A stretch of DNA of 64,000 nucleotides from a bacterium (GTDB taxonomy: Bacteria > Actinomycetota > Acidimicrobiia > Spongiisociales > Spongiisociaceae), in NCBI GenBank assembly GCA_028821575.1, contig JAPPFW010000092.1, positions 113,888-177,887 on the forward strand, given 5' to 3'. Positions 42,511-51,406 of this stretch are shown one piece after another; position 1 is the stretch's first letter; every line of letters begins with the position of its first letter. The notes under the pieces are model-generated. The model had not been told where the DNA came from. It saw only the letters and a program-made list of their open reading frames with translations, and searched no databases. Both the position numbers and the translations under genes were made by a program.

Positions 42511-43800
42511 CTAGCCGAAGAAGAAGTTCACCGGCGCCAGGCTCAGGGGCGGGAAGAACGCGATGATCAGCACGTCGACGATCAAGATCGCGATGAACGG
42601 CAGCACCGCCTTGATCAGATCGGCCGAGGGGATGCCGGCGATCTTGGAGTTGACGAACAGGAGCACTCCGTAGGGAGGGGTCAGGAGGCCAACTGCGATC
42701 GCGCCCATGAAGGTCACGCCGTAGTGGATGGGGTCCATCCCGACCTCCGGAGAGGTGGCGATCGGCTCGAGGATCGGGTACAGGACGAGCACGATGGGAA
42801 CGGTCTCCATGAAGGTGCCGATGATCAAGAGCAGGACGATCATCATCAAGATCACCACCGCCGGGGTCTTGGAGAAGCCCAGCATGAACTCGGTCAGTTG
42901 CTGGGGCACCTTGGCCAGGGTCAAGAACCTCCCGAAGGCCTGAGCCGTGGCCACGATGGAGAACACCACCGCGGCGAACTCGGCCGACTCCTTCAGAATC
43001 TTGAAGAAGGCCTTCCATCCCATCTCCCGGTAGATGAAGACCGCCACCAGCAGGGAATAGACCACCGCAACGGCTGCGGCTTCGGTGGCCGTGAACACAC
43101 CGGTCAGGATGCCCCCCATGATCACCACCGGGAAAACCAGCGCGGGAAGTGCCTTATAGGTGGTGATGCCCATGCGCTTGAGGCTGAACCGCTCGGGATC
43201 TGCCATCACCCCGGAGCGGGGGCGCCTGATCCAGGCCACCAGCGCCAGAGACACCGCGATGAGGATTCCCGGACCGTAGCCGCCCACGAAGAGCTTGGTC
43301 ACCGAGACGCTCGTGGCGGCCCCCGCCAGAATCATGGGGACGCTGGGCGGGACGATGATCCCGATCGAACTCGAGGCCGCCGTGACGCCGGCCGCGTAGG
43401 GGGTTGGGTAGCCGCCCTTCTTCATCTCCGGTACCAGCACCGACCCGATCGCAGCGGAGTCCGCGGTGGCCGAACCGGATATGCCCCCGAAGAACATGGA
43501 CCCGAACACGTTCACGTAGGCCAGGCGCAGGCGGCTGAACCCGAACAGTAGGTCCACCCAGCCGATGAGACGCCGGGATACCCCGCCCGCCAGGATGAGG
43601 TTCCCTGCCAGGACGAACAGCGGCGCTGCGAACAGCACCAGCGAATCGATCCCGTTGATCGAGTTCCGCACCACGTCGATCAGCGACGCCGACGGATGCA
43701 GGACGACCCCGACGATGGTGGCGCCGCCCAGGGCAACGAAGATCGGCACGCGCAGTGCAAGGAGGAGGAAGAGCGTACCGAACACCGCTACCAGCAACAT
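42511..43800 (-). CDS. dctM: TRAP transporter large permease (DctM type)
   Basis: 429 aa, about 11-12 membrane helices. DctM signatures: FAAPLFVLAGNLILAGGV, FGGISGSATADSAAIGSVLVPEMKK, SSSIGIIVPPSVPMI, and a C-terminal LLTPPYGVLLFVNSKIAG. The large subunit forms the ion-coupled transport path with DctQ and receives substrate from DctP. Substrates of this family are mostly carboxylic acids. Three nt separate it from DctQ. Confidence 0.95.
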   Translation of the reverse strand: MLLVAVFGTLFLLLALRVPIFVALGGATIVGVVLHPSASLIDVVRNSINGIDSLVLFAAPLFVLAGNLILAGGVSRRLIGWVDLLFGFSRLRLAYVNVFGSMFFGGISGSATADSAAIGSVLVPEMKKGGYPTPYAAGVTAASSSIGIIVPPSVPMILAGAATSVSVTKLFVGGYGPGILIAVSLALVAWIRRPRSGVMADPERFSLKRMGITTYKALPALVFPVVIMGGILTGVFTATEAAAVAVVYSLLVAVFIYREMGWKAFFKILKESAEFAAVVFSIVATAQAFGRFLTLAKVPQQLTEFMLGFSKTPAVVILMMIVLLLIIGTFMETVPIVLVLYPILEPIATSPEVGMDPIHYGVTFMGAIAVGLLTPPYGVLLFVNSKIAGIPSADLIKAVLPFIAILIVDVLIIAFFPPLSLAPVNFFFG

Positions 43801-43803
43801 TGG

Positions 43804-44310
43804 TCAGGTCGCCGCGGCAGTGTCCCCCGACGGTTCAACGTGGTCATCGGAGGACAGGAACAGGTCGAGTATCTCATCCACTCCCAGCAGCAGAGCCAGG
43901 GCGGCGCCCACCGGAGCGGCGGCATACTGCCAGGAGCGGGAGATCTTGGTTATGGGCATGGTCTGCGCGGACACCTTGGTGGCCAGGATGGTTCCGTACC
44001 AGACGAAGAAGATCAGCAGGGCCCACTTGAAAACGATGGACACAATCGTGACCCAGCGGCGCTCCCGCACGATGTCGATGATCAGGTGCTTCCCCTTCAT
44101 GGTGGTGGCCAGGCCCACGAACACCAGCCAGATGAGCATGATGCGCGGTACCTCTTCGGACCACACGATCGACGAGTTGAAGACGTAGCGCATCACCACC
44201 TGGATGAACATGAGCAGGGACAGGCCGCCCAGCAAGACGGCCAGTAACAGCCGGAGCACCGCGATGGTGCTCCGGCTGCCTTTGGCTATGTAGTCGGCTA
44301 CCGAACTCAC
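43804..44310 (-). CDS. dctQ: TRAP transporter small permease (DctQ type)
   Basis: 168 aa with four membrane helices (LLLAVLLGGLSLLMFIQVVM and later segments) and the DctQ motif around FNSSIVWSEEVPRIMLIWLV. It pairs with DctM. The start overlaps the DctP stop by 4 nt. A perfect 13-bp stem-loop lies within its first 20 codons. Confidence 0.94.
   Translation of the reverse strand: MSSVADYIAKGSRSTIAVLRLLLAVLLGGLSLLMFIQVVMRYVFNSSIVWSEEVPRIMLIWLVFVGLATTMKGKHLIIDIVRERRWVTIVSIVFKWALLIFFVWYGTILATKVSAQTMPITKISRSWQYAAAPVGAALALLLGVDEILDLFLSSDDHVEPSGDTAAAT
44248..44278 (-). other. Strong stem-loop in the 5' coding part of dctQ
   Basis: Perfect 13-bp inverted repeat CAGCCGGAGCACC/GGTGCTCCGGCTG with a 5-nt loop, 29 nt after the DctP stop codon. 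Its position mirrors the hairpin between receptor and permease genes of the DppBCDF operon. It may reduce expression of the membrane subunits or protect the receptor mRNA. Confidence 0.7.
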
Positions 44311-46343
44311 GGAGCAGCCGCACGGATGCGGTCAGCCCACTCGGCCAGTTCGGGCCGTTCGTCATAGATGGCTGCGACTGCCGTGCGGAAGGCGTCCTTG
44401 TCGACGTCGTTCACTTCCCAGCCCTGGTTCTTCAGTTCTTCAAGATAACCGGCGTCGAGCTTGGCCGCCTCGGCTCGCTGATGCGCTGCGGCTTCGATTG
44501 CTGCCTGCTGCACCAATTGCTGACCGGCCGGTCCGAGACCGTCCCACAGTTCTCCGGACATGAACATCAGGAGCGCCGCGTAGATGTGCTCGGTCAGCGA
44601 CAGGTACTTCACCGGCGTCTCGTAGTACTTCTGGGTGACCGCCGCGAAGATCGGCGCGCCGGTCCCGTCCACGACACCGTTCTGGAGCGAAGTGAAGATC
44701 TCGGGCCCGGGCAGTGGAACCGGGTTGGCGCCCACCAGCTCGTACGTGCGGATGTAGATGTCGGACTCGGGAACCCGGAACTTCAGACCCGCCGCGTCGG
44801 AAGGGGTGTAGATAGCCCGCTGGCTGTTCATCATCGAACGCAGACCGAACTGGCCGATCGCCAAGGCCTTGATACCCACATCCTCGGCCAGCCCGAGAAG
44901 CTCACGTCCCACCGGACCGTCGAACACCGCGTCGACATGACCCTGGCCGTCGAACAGGAAGGGCAGGTTCACAACACCCATCTCGGGCACGAAGCTCTCG
45001 AGCAGTCCGGCGAACACCACACCGGCGTCGATGGAACCCAATTGGGCGCCCTCCACCAGCTCGCGCTCGCTACCGATCTGCGACGACGGGAACACCTCCA
45101 CCGTCATCCGGCCACCGGAGCGCTCTTCGACCAGTTCCTTGAACTTGACCGCAGCCACGTCGGCATAGCCGTCGGGAGCGCCCGAATGCCCGATGTTGAT
45201 GGTGACCTCCGGTAGCAAGGAGGTGTCGACCGTGCCGGTCGGGCTCACTGCGCGGATACGGTCGGCCCATTCGGCCAGCTCGGGTCGCTCGTCGTAGATG
45301 GGCGCGACCGCGGCGCGGAAGAGGCCCTTGTCGACGTCGTTGACTTCCCAGCCCTGGCTCTTCAGTTCTTCCAGGTACCCGGCGTCCAGCTTGGCCGCCT
45401 CGGCACGCTGATGCGCGGCGGCGGCTGATGCCGACTGCTCGATCAAGTCCTGTGCCTTGGGGGGCAGGCTGTTCCACAACTCACCGGACATGAAGAGCAG
45501 GAGAGCGGCGTAGATGTGCTCGGTCATCGATAGGTACTTGACCGGCGTCTCGTAGTACTTCTGGGTGACCGCCGCGAAGATCGGCGCGCCGGTCCCGTCC
45601 ACGACACCGTTCTGGAGCGAAGTGAAGATCTCGGGCCCGGGCAGTGGAACCGGGTTGGCGCCCACCAGCTCGTACGTGCGGATGTAGATGTCGGACTCGG
45701 GAACCCGGAACTTCAGACCCGCCGCGTCGGAAGGGGTGTAGATAGCCCGCTGGCTGTTCATCATCGAACGCAGACCGAACTGGCCGATCGCCAAGGCCTT
45801 GATACCCACGCCCTCGGCCAGACCGAGAAGCTCACGTCCCACCGGACCGTCGAACACCGCGTTCACGTGATCCTGGCCGTCGAACAGGAATGGCAGGTTC
45901 ACCACACCCATCTCGGGCACGAAGCTCTCGAGGATGCCCGCGAACACCACACCGGCGTCGATGGAACCCAACTGGGCCCCCTCCACCAACTCACGCTCCG
46001 AACCGATCTGCGACGACGGGAACACCTCAACGGTGATCCGGCCACCGGAACCCTCTTCGACCAGTTCCTTGAACTTGACGGCGGCCACGTCGGCATAGCC
46101 GTCGGGAGCGCCCGAATGCCCGATGTTGATGGTGATCTCGGGATAGTCCGGCTCGGCCGCCTCGTCAGGCGTGGTCGGCTCATCGGGTGCTTCAGCCGGC
46201 TCATCGGTCGTGTCCGCCGGAGCGGCGGCGGTGGTGGCCGTCGCGGCCGTGGCTTGGGTGGCGGGAGCGGTATCTTCCTCACCGTCTCCGCAGGCGGCTG
46301 CCAAGAGAGCCATGACCGCCAGAACTGCCAGGAAACGTTTCAC
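44307..46343 (-). CDS. dctP: Double-domain TRAP solute receptor (two fused DctP domains)
   Basis: 678 aa, twice the usual length of about 330. Signal peptide with lipobox LLAAAC, then an Ala/Thr/Pro/Glu-rich linker to about residue 70. Two consecutive DctP domains follow, each beginning EITINIGHSGAPDGYADVAA or VTINIGHSGAPDGYADVAA and containing FAGILESFVPEMGVVNLPF and the carboxylate-binding region SDIYIRTYELVGANPVPLPG. The domains are repeated at a DNA period of 930 bp (310 aa) with long identical stretches. One polypeptide therefore carries two receptor sites for the same DctQM permease. First gene of the operon, divergent from the P450. Confidence 0.93.
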   Translation of the reverse strand: MKRFLAVLAVMALLAAACGDGEEDTAPATQATAATATTAAAPADTTDEPAEAPDEPTTPDEAAEPDYPEITINIGHSGAPDGYADVAAVKFKELVEEGSGGRITVEVFPSSQIGSERELVEGAQLGSIDAGVVFAGILESFVPEMGVVNLPFLFDGQDHVNAVFDGPVGRELLGLAEGVGIKALAIGQFGLRSMMNSQRAIYTPSDAAGLKFRVPESDIYIRTYELVGANPVPLPGPEIFTSLQNGVVDGTGAPIFAAVTQKYYETPVKYLSMTEHIYAALLLFMSGELWNSLPPKAQDLIEQSASAAAAHQRAEAAKLDAGYLEELKSQGWEVNDVDKGLFRAAVAPIYDERPELAEWADRIRAVSPTGTVDTSLLPEVTINIGHSGAPDGYADVAAVKFKELVEERSGGRMTVEVFPSSQIGSERELVEGAQLGSIDAGVVFAGLLESFVPEMGVVNLPFLFDGQGHVDAVFDGPVGRELLGLAEDVGIKALAIGQFGLRSMMNSQRAIYTPSDAAGLKFRVPESDIYIRTYELVGANPVPLPGPEIFTSLQNGVVDGTGAPIFAAVTQKYYETPVKYLSLTEHIYAALLMFMSGELWDGLGPAGQQLVQQAAIEAAAHQRAEAAKLDAGYLEELKNQGWEVNDVDKDAFRTAVAAIYDERPELAEWADRIRAAAP

Positions 46344-46588
46344 TGGGTTACCTCCGTTGCAAGTCGCGTCGAATAGGGCTCGGCTTCTCCCGGATCAGGG
46401 TGAGATCAAGGAAAACCTCGCATACCGTACTACGCTCTCCGAGCCGTTCCGTCGTCGTCGACATCGGCGACCGGCAACGGCAACCACATATGCGACCACT
46501 CGATCGGCCCGGCCAACCCTGGGGCGGCTCGATGGTCGGTGACCGTTGAACAAGCGCCAAGGCTGGATCCACCGGCCCGAAAGTGACA
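46344..46588. other. Divergent promoter region between dctP and the P450 gene
   Basis: About 245 nt with no supportable gene. It should contain the promoters of the TRAP operon (minus) and the P450 gene (plus). The dctP start is preceded by a purine-rich stretch (GGAGGTAACCC on the minus strand). No operator was recognised. Confidence 0.45.
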
Positions 46589-47815
46589 ATGACCACAAGA
46601 GCCACCGGCGACCTTCAATCCGAGTTCGAGCACGTGTTGCTCGGGAATGCCGACCCCTTCCCCTTCTATGCGCGCGCTCGCCGCCTCGCCCCGCTGTTCT
46701 GGAGTCCCCGCATCGAGGGATGGGTGGCATGTCACCGGTCCGACGTGGCGGAGGTCTTGGAGGACGAGACACGTTTCGCCCCGTTGATGGGAGGCCCGGG
46801 ATCCTCGGCTATCCACGGAAGGGTGATCCTGCACATGGAGGGGCGGGAGCACACACGCCACGCGGCTCTTCTGAGCCGGTGGATCCGGCACCGCGGGAAG
46901 CTCGCCGGGGAACTTCGTGAGCTGACCGAGCGGATCACCGCCCGGCTCCTCGACGGATTGCCCTGGGACAGGCCGGCGGAACTCCATCAGGGTCTCAACA
47001 CCTCACTTCCCATGGACGTGACCGCCACCATGATGGGAATACCCGATGTGGCTCGGTTTCGCCCCTGGTACGACGCGATCGGCAAGGCCAGCGTCACCAA
47101 CATCCGCAACGATCCGGAGATCACCCGCAAGGGCGTCGAGGCCCGCCAAGCTCTAGGCGACTATCTGGCACCCGTCATAACCGACAAACGGCGCAATCCC
47201 ACCAACGACCTGCTGTCAGACCTTTGCCACGCGGAGATCGAGGGAGCACCACTCTCCACCGAATCGATCGCCTCCACCTGCTCCCTGCTCCTGGCAGCCG
47301 GCGTCGAGACCACGTCTCGAGGCCTGTCCAACCTGATGTGGGTGCTGTTCTCCAACCGGGACCTCTGGGAGGAAGTTCGCGAGGACCGGGATCTGGTGAT
47401 GAGAGCCTGCGCCGAGATCCTCCGCTTTCTCCCCCCCGCCCACGCGCTGGTCCGCAAGGCCAAGGCGGACACCGTACTGGCTGGGAAGAGGGTTGGTAGC
47501 GGCGAGAAGATCATGGTGCTCCTGGGATCAGCCAACCGGGATGAATCCCACTTCGACAACCCCGGGGACTTCCAACTGCACCGCTTCGCAGACAGCGCGT
47601 TTCGCCAGTTCACGCCTCGATCCGACATCCTCCCATTCGGCGCCGGGAAGCACCATTGCACCGGATCGCTGCTGGCGCTGATGGAGATGGAGGTGGTGAT
47701 CAACCGCTTCATGGATCGCGTACGGTGGGCGGAGTGGGTGAACGGGCCGCCCCCGATGACCGGATACTCCCTCCGCTCACCGGCCGAGATCACGGTCCGG
47801 CTCATCCCCTCCTAG
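46589..47815 (+). CDS. Cytochrome P450
   Basis: 408 aa from ATG 46589 (GTG 46583 is an alternative; numbering here counts from the GTG). I-helix oxygen-activation motif AAGVETTSR at about 238-246, ExxR as Glu-Ile-Leu-Arg 278-281, and heme-binding loop PFGAGKHHCTGSLLA with the thiolate Cys at 359. Soluble bacterial class I P450; it needs ferredoxin and reductase partners, none of which is adjacent. Head-to-head with the TRAP operon and upstream of a DMT permease and an acyl-CoA synthetase, so hydroxylation of a small carboxylic or terpenoid substrate is conceivable. Confidence 0.94.
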   Translation: MTTRATGDLQSEFEHVLLGNADPFPFYARARRLAPLFWSPRIEGWVACHRSDVAEVLEDETRFAPLMGGPGSSAIHGRVILHMEGREHTRHAALLSRWIRHRGKLAGELRELTERITARLLDGLPWDRPAELHQGLNTSLPMDVTATMMGIPDVARFRPWYDAIGKASVTNIRNDPEITRKGVEARQALGDYLAPVITDKRRNPTNDLLSDLCHAEIEGAPLSTESIASTCSLLLAAGVETTSRGLSNLMWVLFSNRDLWEEVREDRDLVMRACAEILRFLPPAHALVRKAKADTVLAGKRVGSGEKIMVLLGSANRDESHFDNPGDFQLHRFADSAFRQFTPRSDILPFGAGKHHCTGSLLALMEMEVVINRFMDRVRWAEWVNGPPPMTGYSLRSPAEITVRLIPS

Positions 47816-47950
47816 AGATCGCTCCGGCTACGCAGCGATACGCGAAAGGTAACCTGCCGGGATGGTCGCAGCCTCCCCGCCGGTCTTCCACCGGGGTCAG
47901 ATACCGTCAGCCTACAACGAGCCAGGGCCGATCACAGGACTGTCCGGCCG

Positions 47951-48976
47951 TTGAACCCGACCGCCAAGGGGTCACTATGGGCTGTGGCCGCGGTCGCCAC
48001 CGGCTCCTGGCTGCCCGTCTTCTACTTCTTCACCCATGTAAGCGACGACCCCTTCGTCTGGCGGTCCTGGTTGCTTACGTTCCAGGTAGTGGCACTGCTC
48101 CCCGCATTCAGCCTGATCCCGAGTCATAACAAGAACTGGAGAGAGAACGCACGGAGGCTTCTGTCCTACTGGGGAGACAACGGAGAGCCCGTTCGTGTCA
48201 AGACCACGAGGGAGGTGGTGAGGGCTCCGGCGTTCTGGGCCGCGATCTCCTTCACGTTCGACCTGGCCTTCTGGGTATGGGCGGCGACTCTGATCGATCC
48301 GCTGGTCGTGACCATCATCTTTCAGCTAATGCTGATCGGGTTGGTGTGGCTGGCCTCCAGGCTGGGACGCAAGATATCCAGCGCGCACCGGACCTCCCCT
48401 CATGTGATCGGCGGGAAGCACTGGGCGCTGATGGTCCTCTCCTTCGGGGGCGCCGCCCTGGTCATCTGGTCCGAGACCGGTGCGGTCAGCACCCTGAACT
48501 GGATGGGCATAGCGGTGGCGTTGGTGGGCACCGCCACCGCCACAGGTAGTCTTTGGGGAACGGTCTCGACGGGACGCCTGTTGGGGTGGCCCGGCGGCAA
48601 TCCGCACGATCTGGTGTGGAACGCCACCTTTGTAGCGGTGGCCGCACGCCTCGGGGCACTCCCTCTAACACTGCTGGGTAGCGTCCTGTTCTTCCCGCCA
48701 ACCGCTAAGACGTTCGAGCTCACGTGGACCATGGTGGGTCTCCTGAGCTTGACCGGGGTGTTCAACGCAGTTGGCGCACTCAGCCACCGCTACTCCCTAT
48801 ACGTGACCTCCAGCCTGAGCGTTCAGCGGATCATGTTCTTCTCCCCGGTCCTTCAGATGCTGTGGTTGTGGATCTTCGCCGACGTGTCCATCGCCGACCC
48901 CCAAGCCCTCCTGGTCGGAACGGGAATCGTGCTCCTTGCCAACGTCGGATGGCAGAGCAACGTGGGTAGTAGGTAG
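47951..48976 (+). CDS. DMT/EamA-like membrane transporter
   Basis: 341 aa, about nine to ten hydrophobic helices in two similar halves, typical of the drug/metabolite transporter fold (for example ALVGTATATGSLWGTV; LVGTGIVLLANVGW). A hydrophilic loop of about 40 residues lies between the second and third helices. It starts at TTG 47951 or at a later codon. Substrate unknown. Its 3' end (GGGTAGT AGGTAGT, 48964-48977) consists of two imperfect heptamers that include the stop codon. Confidence 0.75.
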   Translation: MNPTAKGSLWAVAAVATGSWLPVFYFFTHVSDDPFVWRSWLLTFQVVALLPAFSLIPSHNKNWRENARRLLSYWGDNGEPVRVKTTREVVRAPAFWAAISFTFDLAFWVWAATLIDPLVVTIIFQLMLIGLVWLASRLGRKISSAHRTSPHVIGGKHWALMVLSFGGAALVIWSETGAVSTLNWMGIAVALVGTATATGSLWGTVSTGRLLGWPGGNPHDLVWNATFVAVAARLGALPLTLLGSVLFFPPTAKTFELTWTMVGLLSLTGVFNAVGALSHRYSLYVTSSLSVQRIMFFSPVLQMLWLWIFADVSIADPQALLVGTGIVLLANVGWQSNVGSR

Positions 48977-49045
48977 TCCGTGCGCGGCACCGCGGGGGCG
49001 CGGGATCGCCGCTCCGGTGACCGACGCCGTATCGTTCGGAACCAC

Positions 49046-50566
49046 ATGTCTGCGCTCGTCACCGATCTCCTGGCCAGGTCAGCCCGGCTGTATCCCGACC
49101 GGCGCGCCGTTCGGATCGTGGGTGGATCGTCCCTGACCTACGCGGAGTTGTCCCGCCGCGTGGCTCGGGTGGCAGGGCTACTGGCCCGCTCGGGAGTAGG
49201 AAGGGGCGACCGGGTGGCGGTGATGGCCCCCGGCGGATTGGCCTTCTTCGACACCTATCTGGGTGCGGCGCGCCTCGGAGCCGCCGCGGTACCCATCTCC
49301 ACCCGGCTGGCCCTACCGGAGATCTCCCGACAATTGGCCGACGCGGACCCCGCGACGGTGATCGTCGGAGCGGGGTACGGCGAAGCGGTGGCTCAAGCCT
49401 CCCACAGAGCGGTACCGCTCATCGAACACGGGAGCCGCGAATACGAGCGCCAGCTGTGCTCGTCCGACCCTGCCCCGTCCACGGCCCGCCCGGAGGACAC
49501 CGCGCTCATCATCTACACCAGCGGCACGACCGGCGACCCCAAGGGTGTGTGCCTCTCACAGGCCGCCCTGACGTTCAACGCCTACGTCACCGCGGTCTCC
49601 CAGGAGCTACGGCACTCGGACGCGTATCTATCCGCAACTCCCCTCTATCACGCCTCAGCCGGACTGCGAGTGATCACCATGCTGGTGGACGGCCAGACCC
49701 ATGTGGTGCTCCCGTCGTTCGACGCCGATGCTGCGATCTCGACCATCTCCGAGGAGGAGATCACAACCACCATCATGGTGGCCACCCAGCTGCAAAGGAT
49801 CTTCGACTCGCGCCGTTTCGATCCCGAGGCGTTCCGGAAGATGCGGCTTCTGCTCTACGGAGCCGCTCCCACCGGCTCAAACCTGGTGGAAAGGATGATG
49901 GACTCCCTACCCTGCGGTCTCTACCACGGTTACGGACTGACCGAGGCCTCGGCAGTCTGTGCGGCGCTCGGACCCGAGGACCACCACCGATTGGCCGGAG
50001 AGCATCGATCTGTCCTGTCCTGCGGTCGCCCCATCGTCGGAGTAGATGTTGCTATCCGAAGGCCCGACGGCCGGGAAGCCGAGCCCGGCGAAGTAGGCGA
50101 ACTCCTGGTTCGGACGCCGAAACTCATGTCCGGCTACTGGAGACAGCCCGAGGCCACCTCCCAGGCCATCCGGAACGGCTGGCTCCACACCGGAGACCTC
50201 GGTCACCGCGACGCTGAGGGCCACATATATCTCTCGGGGAGGATCAAGGAGTTGATCATCAGCGGCGGGGTGAACATCTACCCGCCACAGATCGAAGACG
50301 TTCTCTCCTGCCATCCCCGGGTTGCGGAAGTGGCAGTGATCGGCCTCCCCGACGATCGGTGGGGGGAAGCCGTCACGGCGGTGGTGGTGCCCCGGCCAGG
50401 GCAGTCGCCAACCCTGGCCGAGATCGCCGACTGGGTAGGCGCCAGACTGGCCTCTCACATGAAACCCAAGAGGCTGATCCTCACCGAGCAGCTTCCCCGC
50501 GGGGCAACCGGCAAGGTAGAGAAACACCGGCTCCTGGAGCTTCACGGCAACCGATCGGCGCGGTAG
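49046..50566 (+). CDS. Acyl-CoA synthetase / AMP-forming ligase
   Basis: 506 aa from ATG 49046; the frame upstream reads Arg-rich and is rejected. ANL-family motifs: A3 IIYTSGTTGDPKGV, A5 YHGYGLTEAS, A7 GWLHTGDLG, the hinge GRIKELIISGGVNIYP, and A10 LPRGATGKVEK with the adenylation Lys. It activates a carboxylic acid to the acyl-CoA through an acyl-adenylate. It could feed the acyl-CoA dehydrogenase/BKACE pathway of the neighbouring operon, which otherwise lacks an activating enzyme. Ends 0.4 kb before a promoter region. Confidence 0.93.
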   Translation: MSALVTDLLARSARLYPDRRAVRIVGGSSLTYAELSRRVARVAGLLARSGVGRGDRVAVMAPGGLAFFDTYLGAARLGAAAVPISTRLALPEISRQLADADPATVIVGAGYGEAVAQASHRAVPLIEHGSREYERQLCSSDPAPSTARPEDTALIIYTSGTTGDPKGVCLSQAALTFNAYVTAVSQELRHSDAYLSATPLYHASAGLRVITMLVDGQTHVVLPSFDADAAISTISEEEITTTIMVATQLQRIFDSRRFDPEAFRKMRLLLYGAAPTGSNLVERMMDSLPCGLYHGYGLTEASAVCAALGPEDHHRLAGEHRSVLSCGRPIVGVDVAIRRPDGREAEPGEVGELLVRTPKLMSGYWRQPEATSQAIRNGWLHTGDLGHRDAEGHIYLSGRIKELIISGGVNIYPPQIEDVLSCHPRVAEVAVIGLPDDRWGEAVTAVVVPRPGQSPTLAEIADWVGARLASHMKPKRLILTEQLPRGATGKVEKHRLLELHGNRSAR

Positions 50567-50697
50567 CCCGCCACCGTCCGGATTCGGACCCGCCTCCGGT
50601 GCTCACGTCTCGTCTGGCTGGTTCGCGGCGTTCCCGAGACGGTACAGCCGAGCGGTGATGGGACCGAGACTGAGCCGGCCAAGTCTTAGCTGTTCAT

Positions 50698-50743
50698 CTT
50701 GTTCAACAAGCATGTTGTCGAACGATATATATTCGTGTACACT
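50698..50743 (+). promoter_or_regulatory. Candidate promoter with overlapping palindromic operator
   Basis: The palindrome CTTGTT-C-AACAAG (50698-50710) is followed by TTGTCG (50715-50720), a 17-nt spacer and TACACT (50738-50743). The spacing is that of a sigma70-type promoter, with the palindrome just upstream of the -35 as an operator or activator site. Confidence 0.5.
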
Positions 50744-50750
50744 AGGATCT

Positions 50751-50864
50751 ATGAACCTTGCTACTGAAGCAAAGGGCCAGCGTGTCAGGTGCTTCACCGA
50801 ATCCCGTCTCGGTGGAGCACCCGCATCTCGCTCCATCCCCGGGGTCCGGAAGGCACGCCGTTGA
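50751..50864 (+). CDS. Possible leaderless 37-aa micro-ORF
   Basis: ATG 50751 lies only 7 nt after the -10 element, so the transcript would start at or next to it (leaderless). The frame gives a 37-aa basic peptide (MNLATEAKGQRVRCFTESR...) ending in TGA at 50862-50864. That stop overlaps an in-frame TTG of the next gene. No homologue is known to me; it may be a leader or noise. Confidence 0.25.
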   Translation: MNLATEAKGQRVRCFTESRLGGAPASRSIPGVRKARR

Positions 50865-50971
50865 CGGCCGCGGATCACTCGCCGGCTGATCCGGCGGTAG
50901 GGCAACGGTCGCGCACCGACGATCCTCCAGCCCCGCCACAGGCTGTAGGCGAGGGCGGCGGACCCGGCCTA

Positions 50972-51337
50972 ATGAACCAGATGATCGAGAACCCGCTGTT
51001 GAGCCTGTTCGGCGCCATTATCGTGGTGCTGCTCGGCTTCGCCCTCACCACCTCCAACGTCCGGATCAGCGAGACCAACGAGCGCATTACCAGCCTCGAG
51101 AACAGGCTCGACAACCGGATCGACCGCCTCGAGGACCGGATCGAACGTCTTGATGGCCGGATTGACAGTCTTGATCGCCGGATCGGATTATTGGAGGGCA
51201 CCGTTGCCAGCATCGACCACAAGCTGACCGTGCTTATAGCCGCTCTTGGCAAGACCGCCGAAGTCGAAGCCGCGCTGTCAGTCGAGGCGGGCGGCATCCG
51301 CACCGGCCAGCCGCTCGATGAGGCCGAGGATCGCTGA
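50972..51337 (+). CDS. Small membrane-anchored coiled-coil protein
   Basis: 121 aa from ATG 50972 (a TTG at 50861 would add 37 disordered residues). One hydrophobic helix near the N-terminus (LLSLFGAIIVVLLGFAL) is followed by a heptad coiled coil with striking 7-residue periodicity (NRIDRLEDRIERLDGRID). An unstructured acidic tail follows. Such proteins often anchor or oligomerise in the membrane; the function is unknown. The repeated Arg-Ile/Leu-Asp pattern comes from duplicated 21-bp segments in the DNA. Confidence 0.7.
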   Translation: MNQMIENPLLSLFGAIIVVLLGFALTTSNVRISETNERITSLENRLDNRIDRLEDRIERLDGRIDSLDRRIGLLEGTVASIDHKLTVLIAALGKTAEVEAALSVEAGGIRTGQPLDEAEDR

Positions 51338-51406
51338 TGTCTGAAGGTTTGACCCGTCACATAGCCGGACGGAGGTCACGCAACCGCGACTAGTTCCGGC
51401 GATCCA

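Larger units (their letters stand above)
50567..50971. other. 405-nt region with promoter, operator-like palindrome and possible micro-ORF
   Basis: No long gene. The central part 50690-50760 is AT-rich and contains the elements listed separately. The remainder holds no recognisable structure. Confidence 0.4.

Noticed and set aside
44307..46343. Two separate dctP genes
   Set aside because: One uninterrupted frame runs through both domains, and only the first has a signal peptide and start signal.
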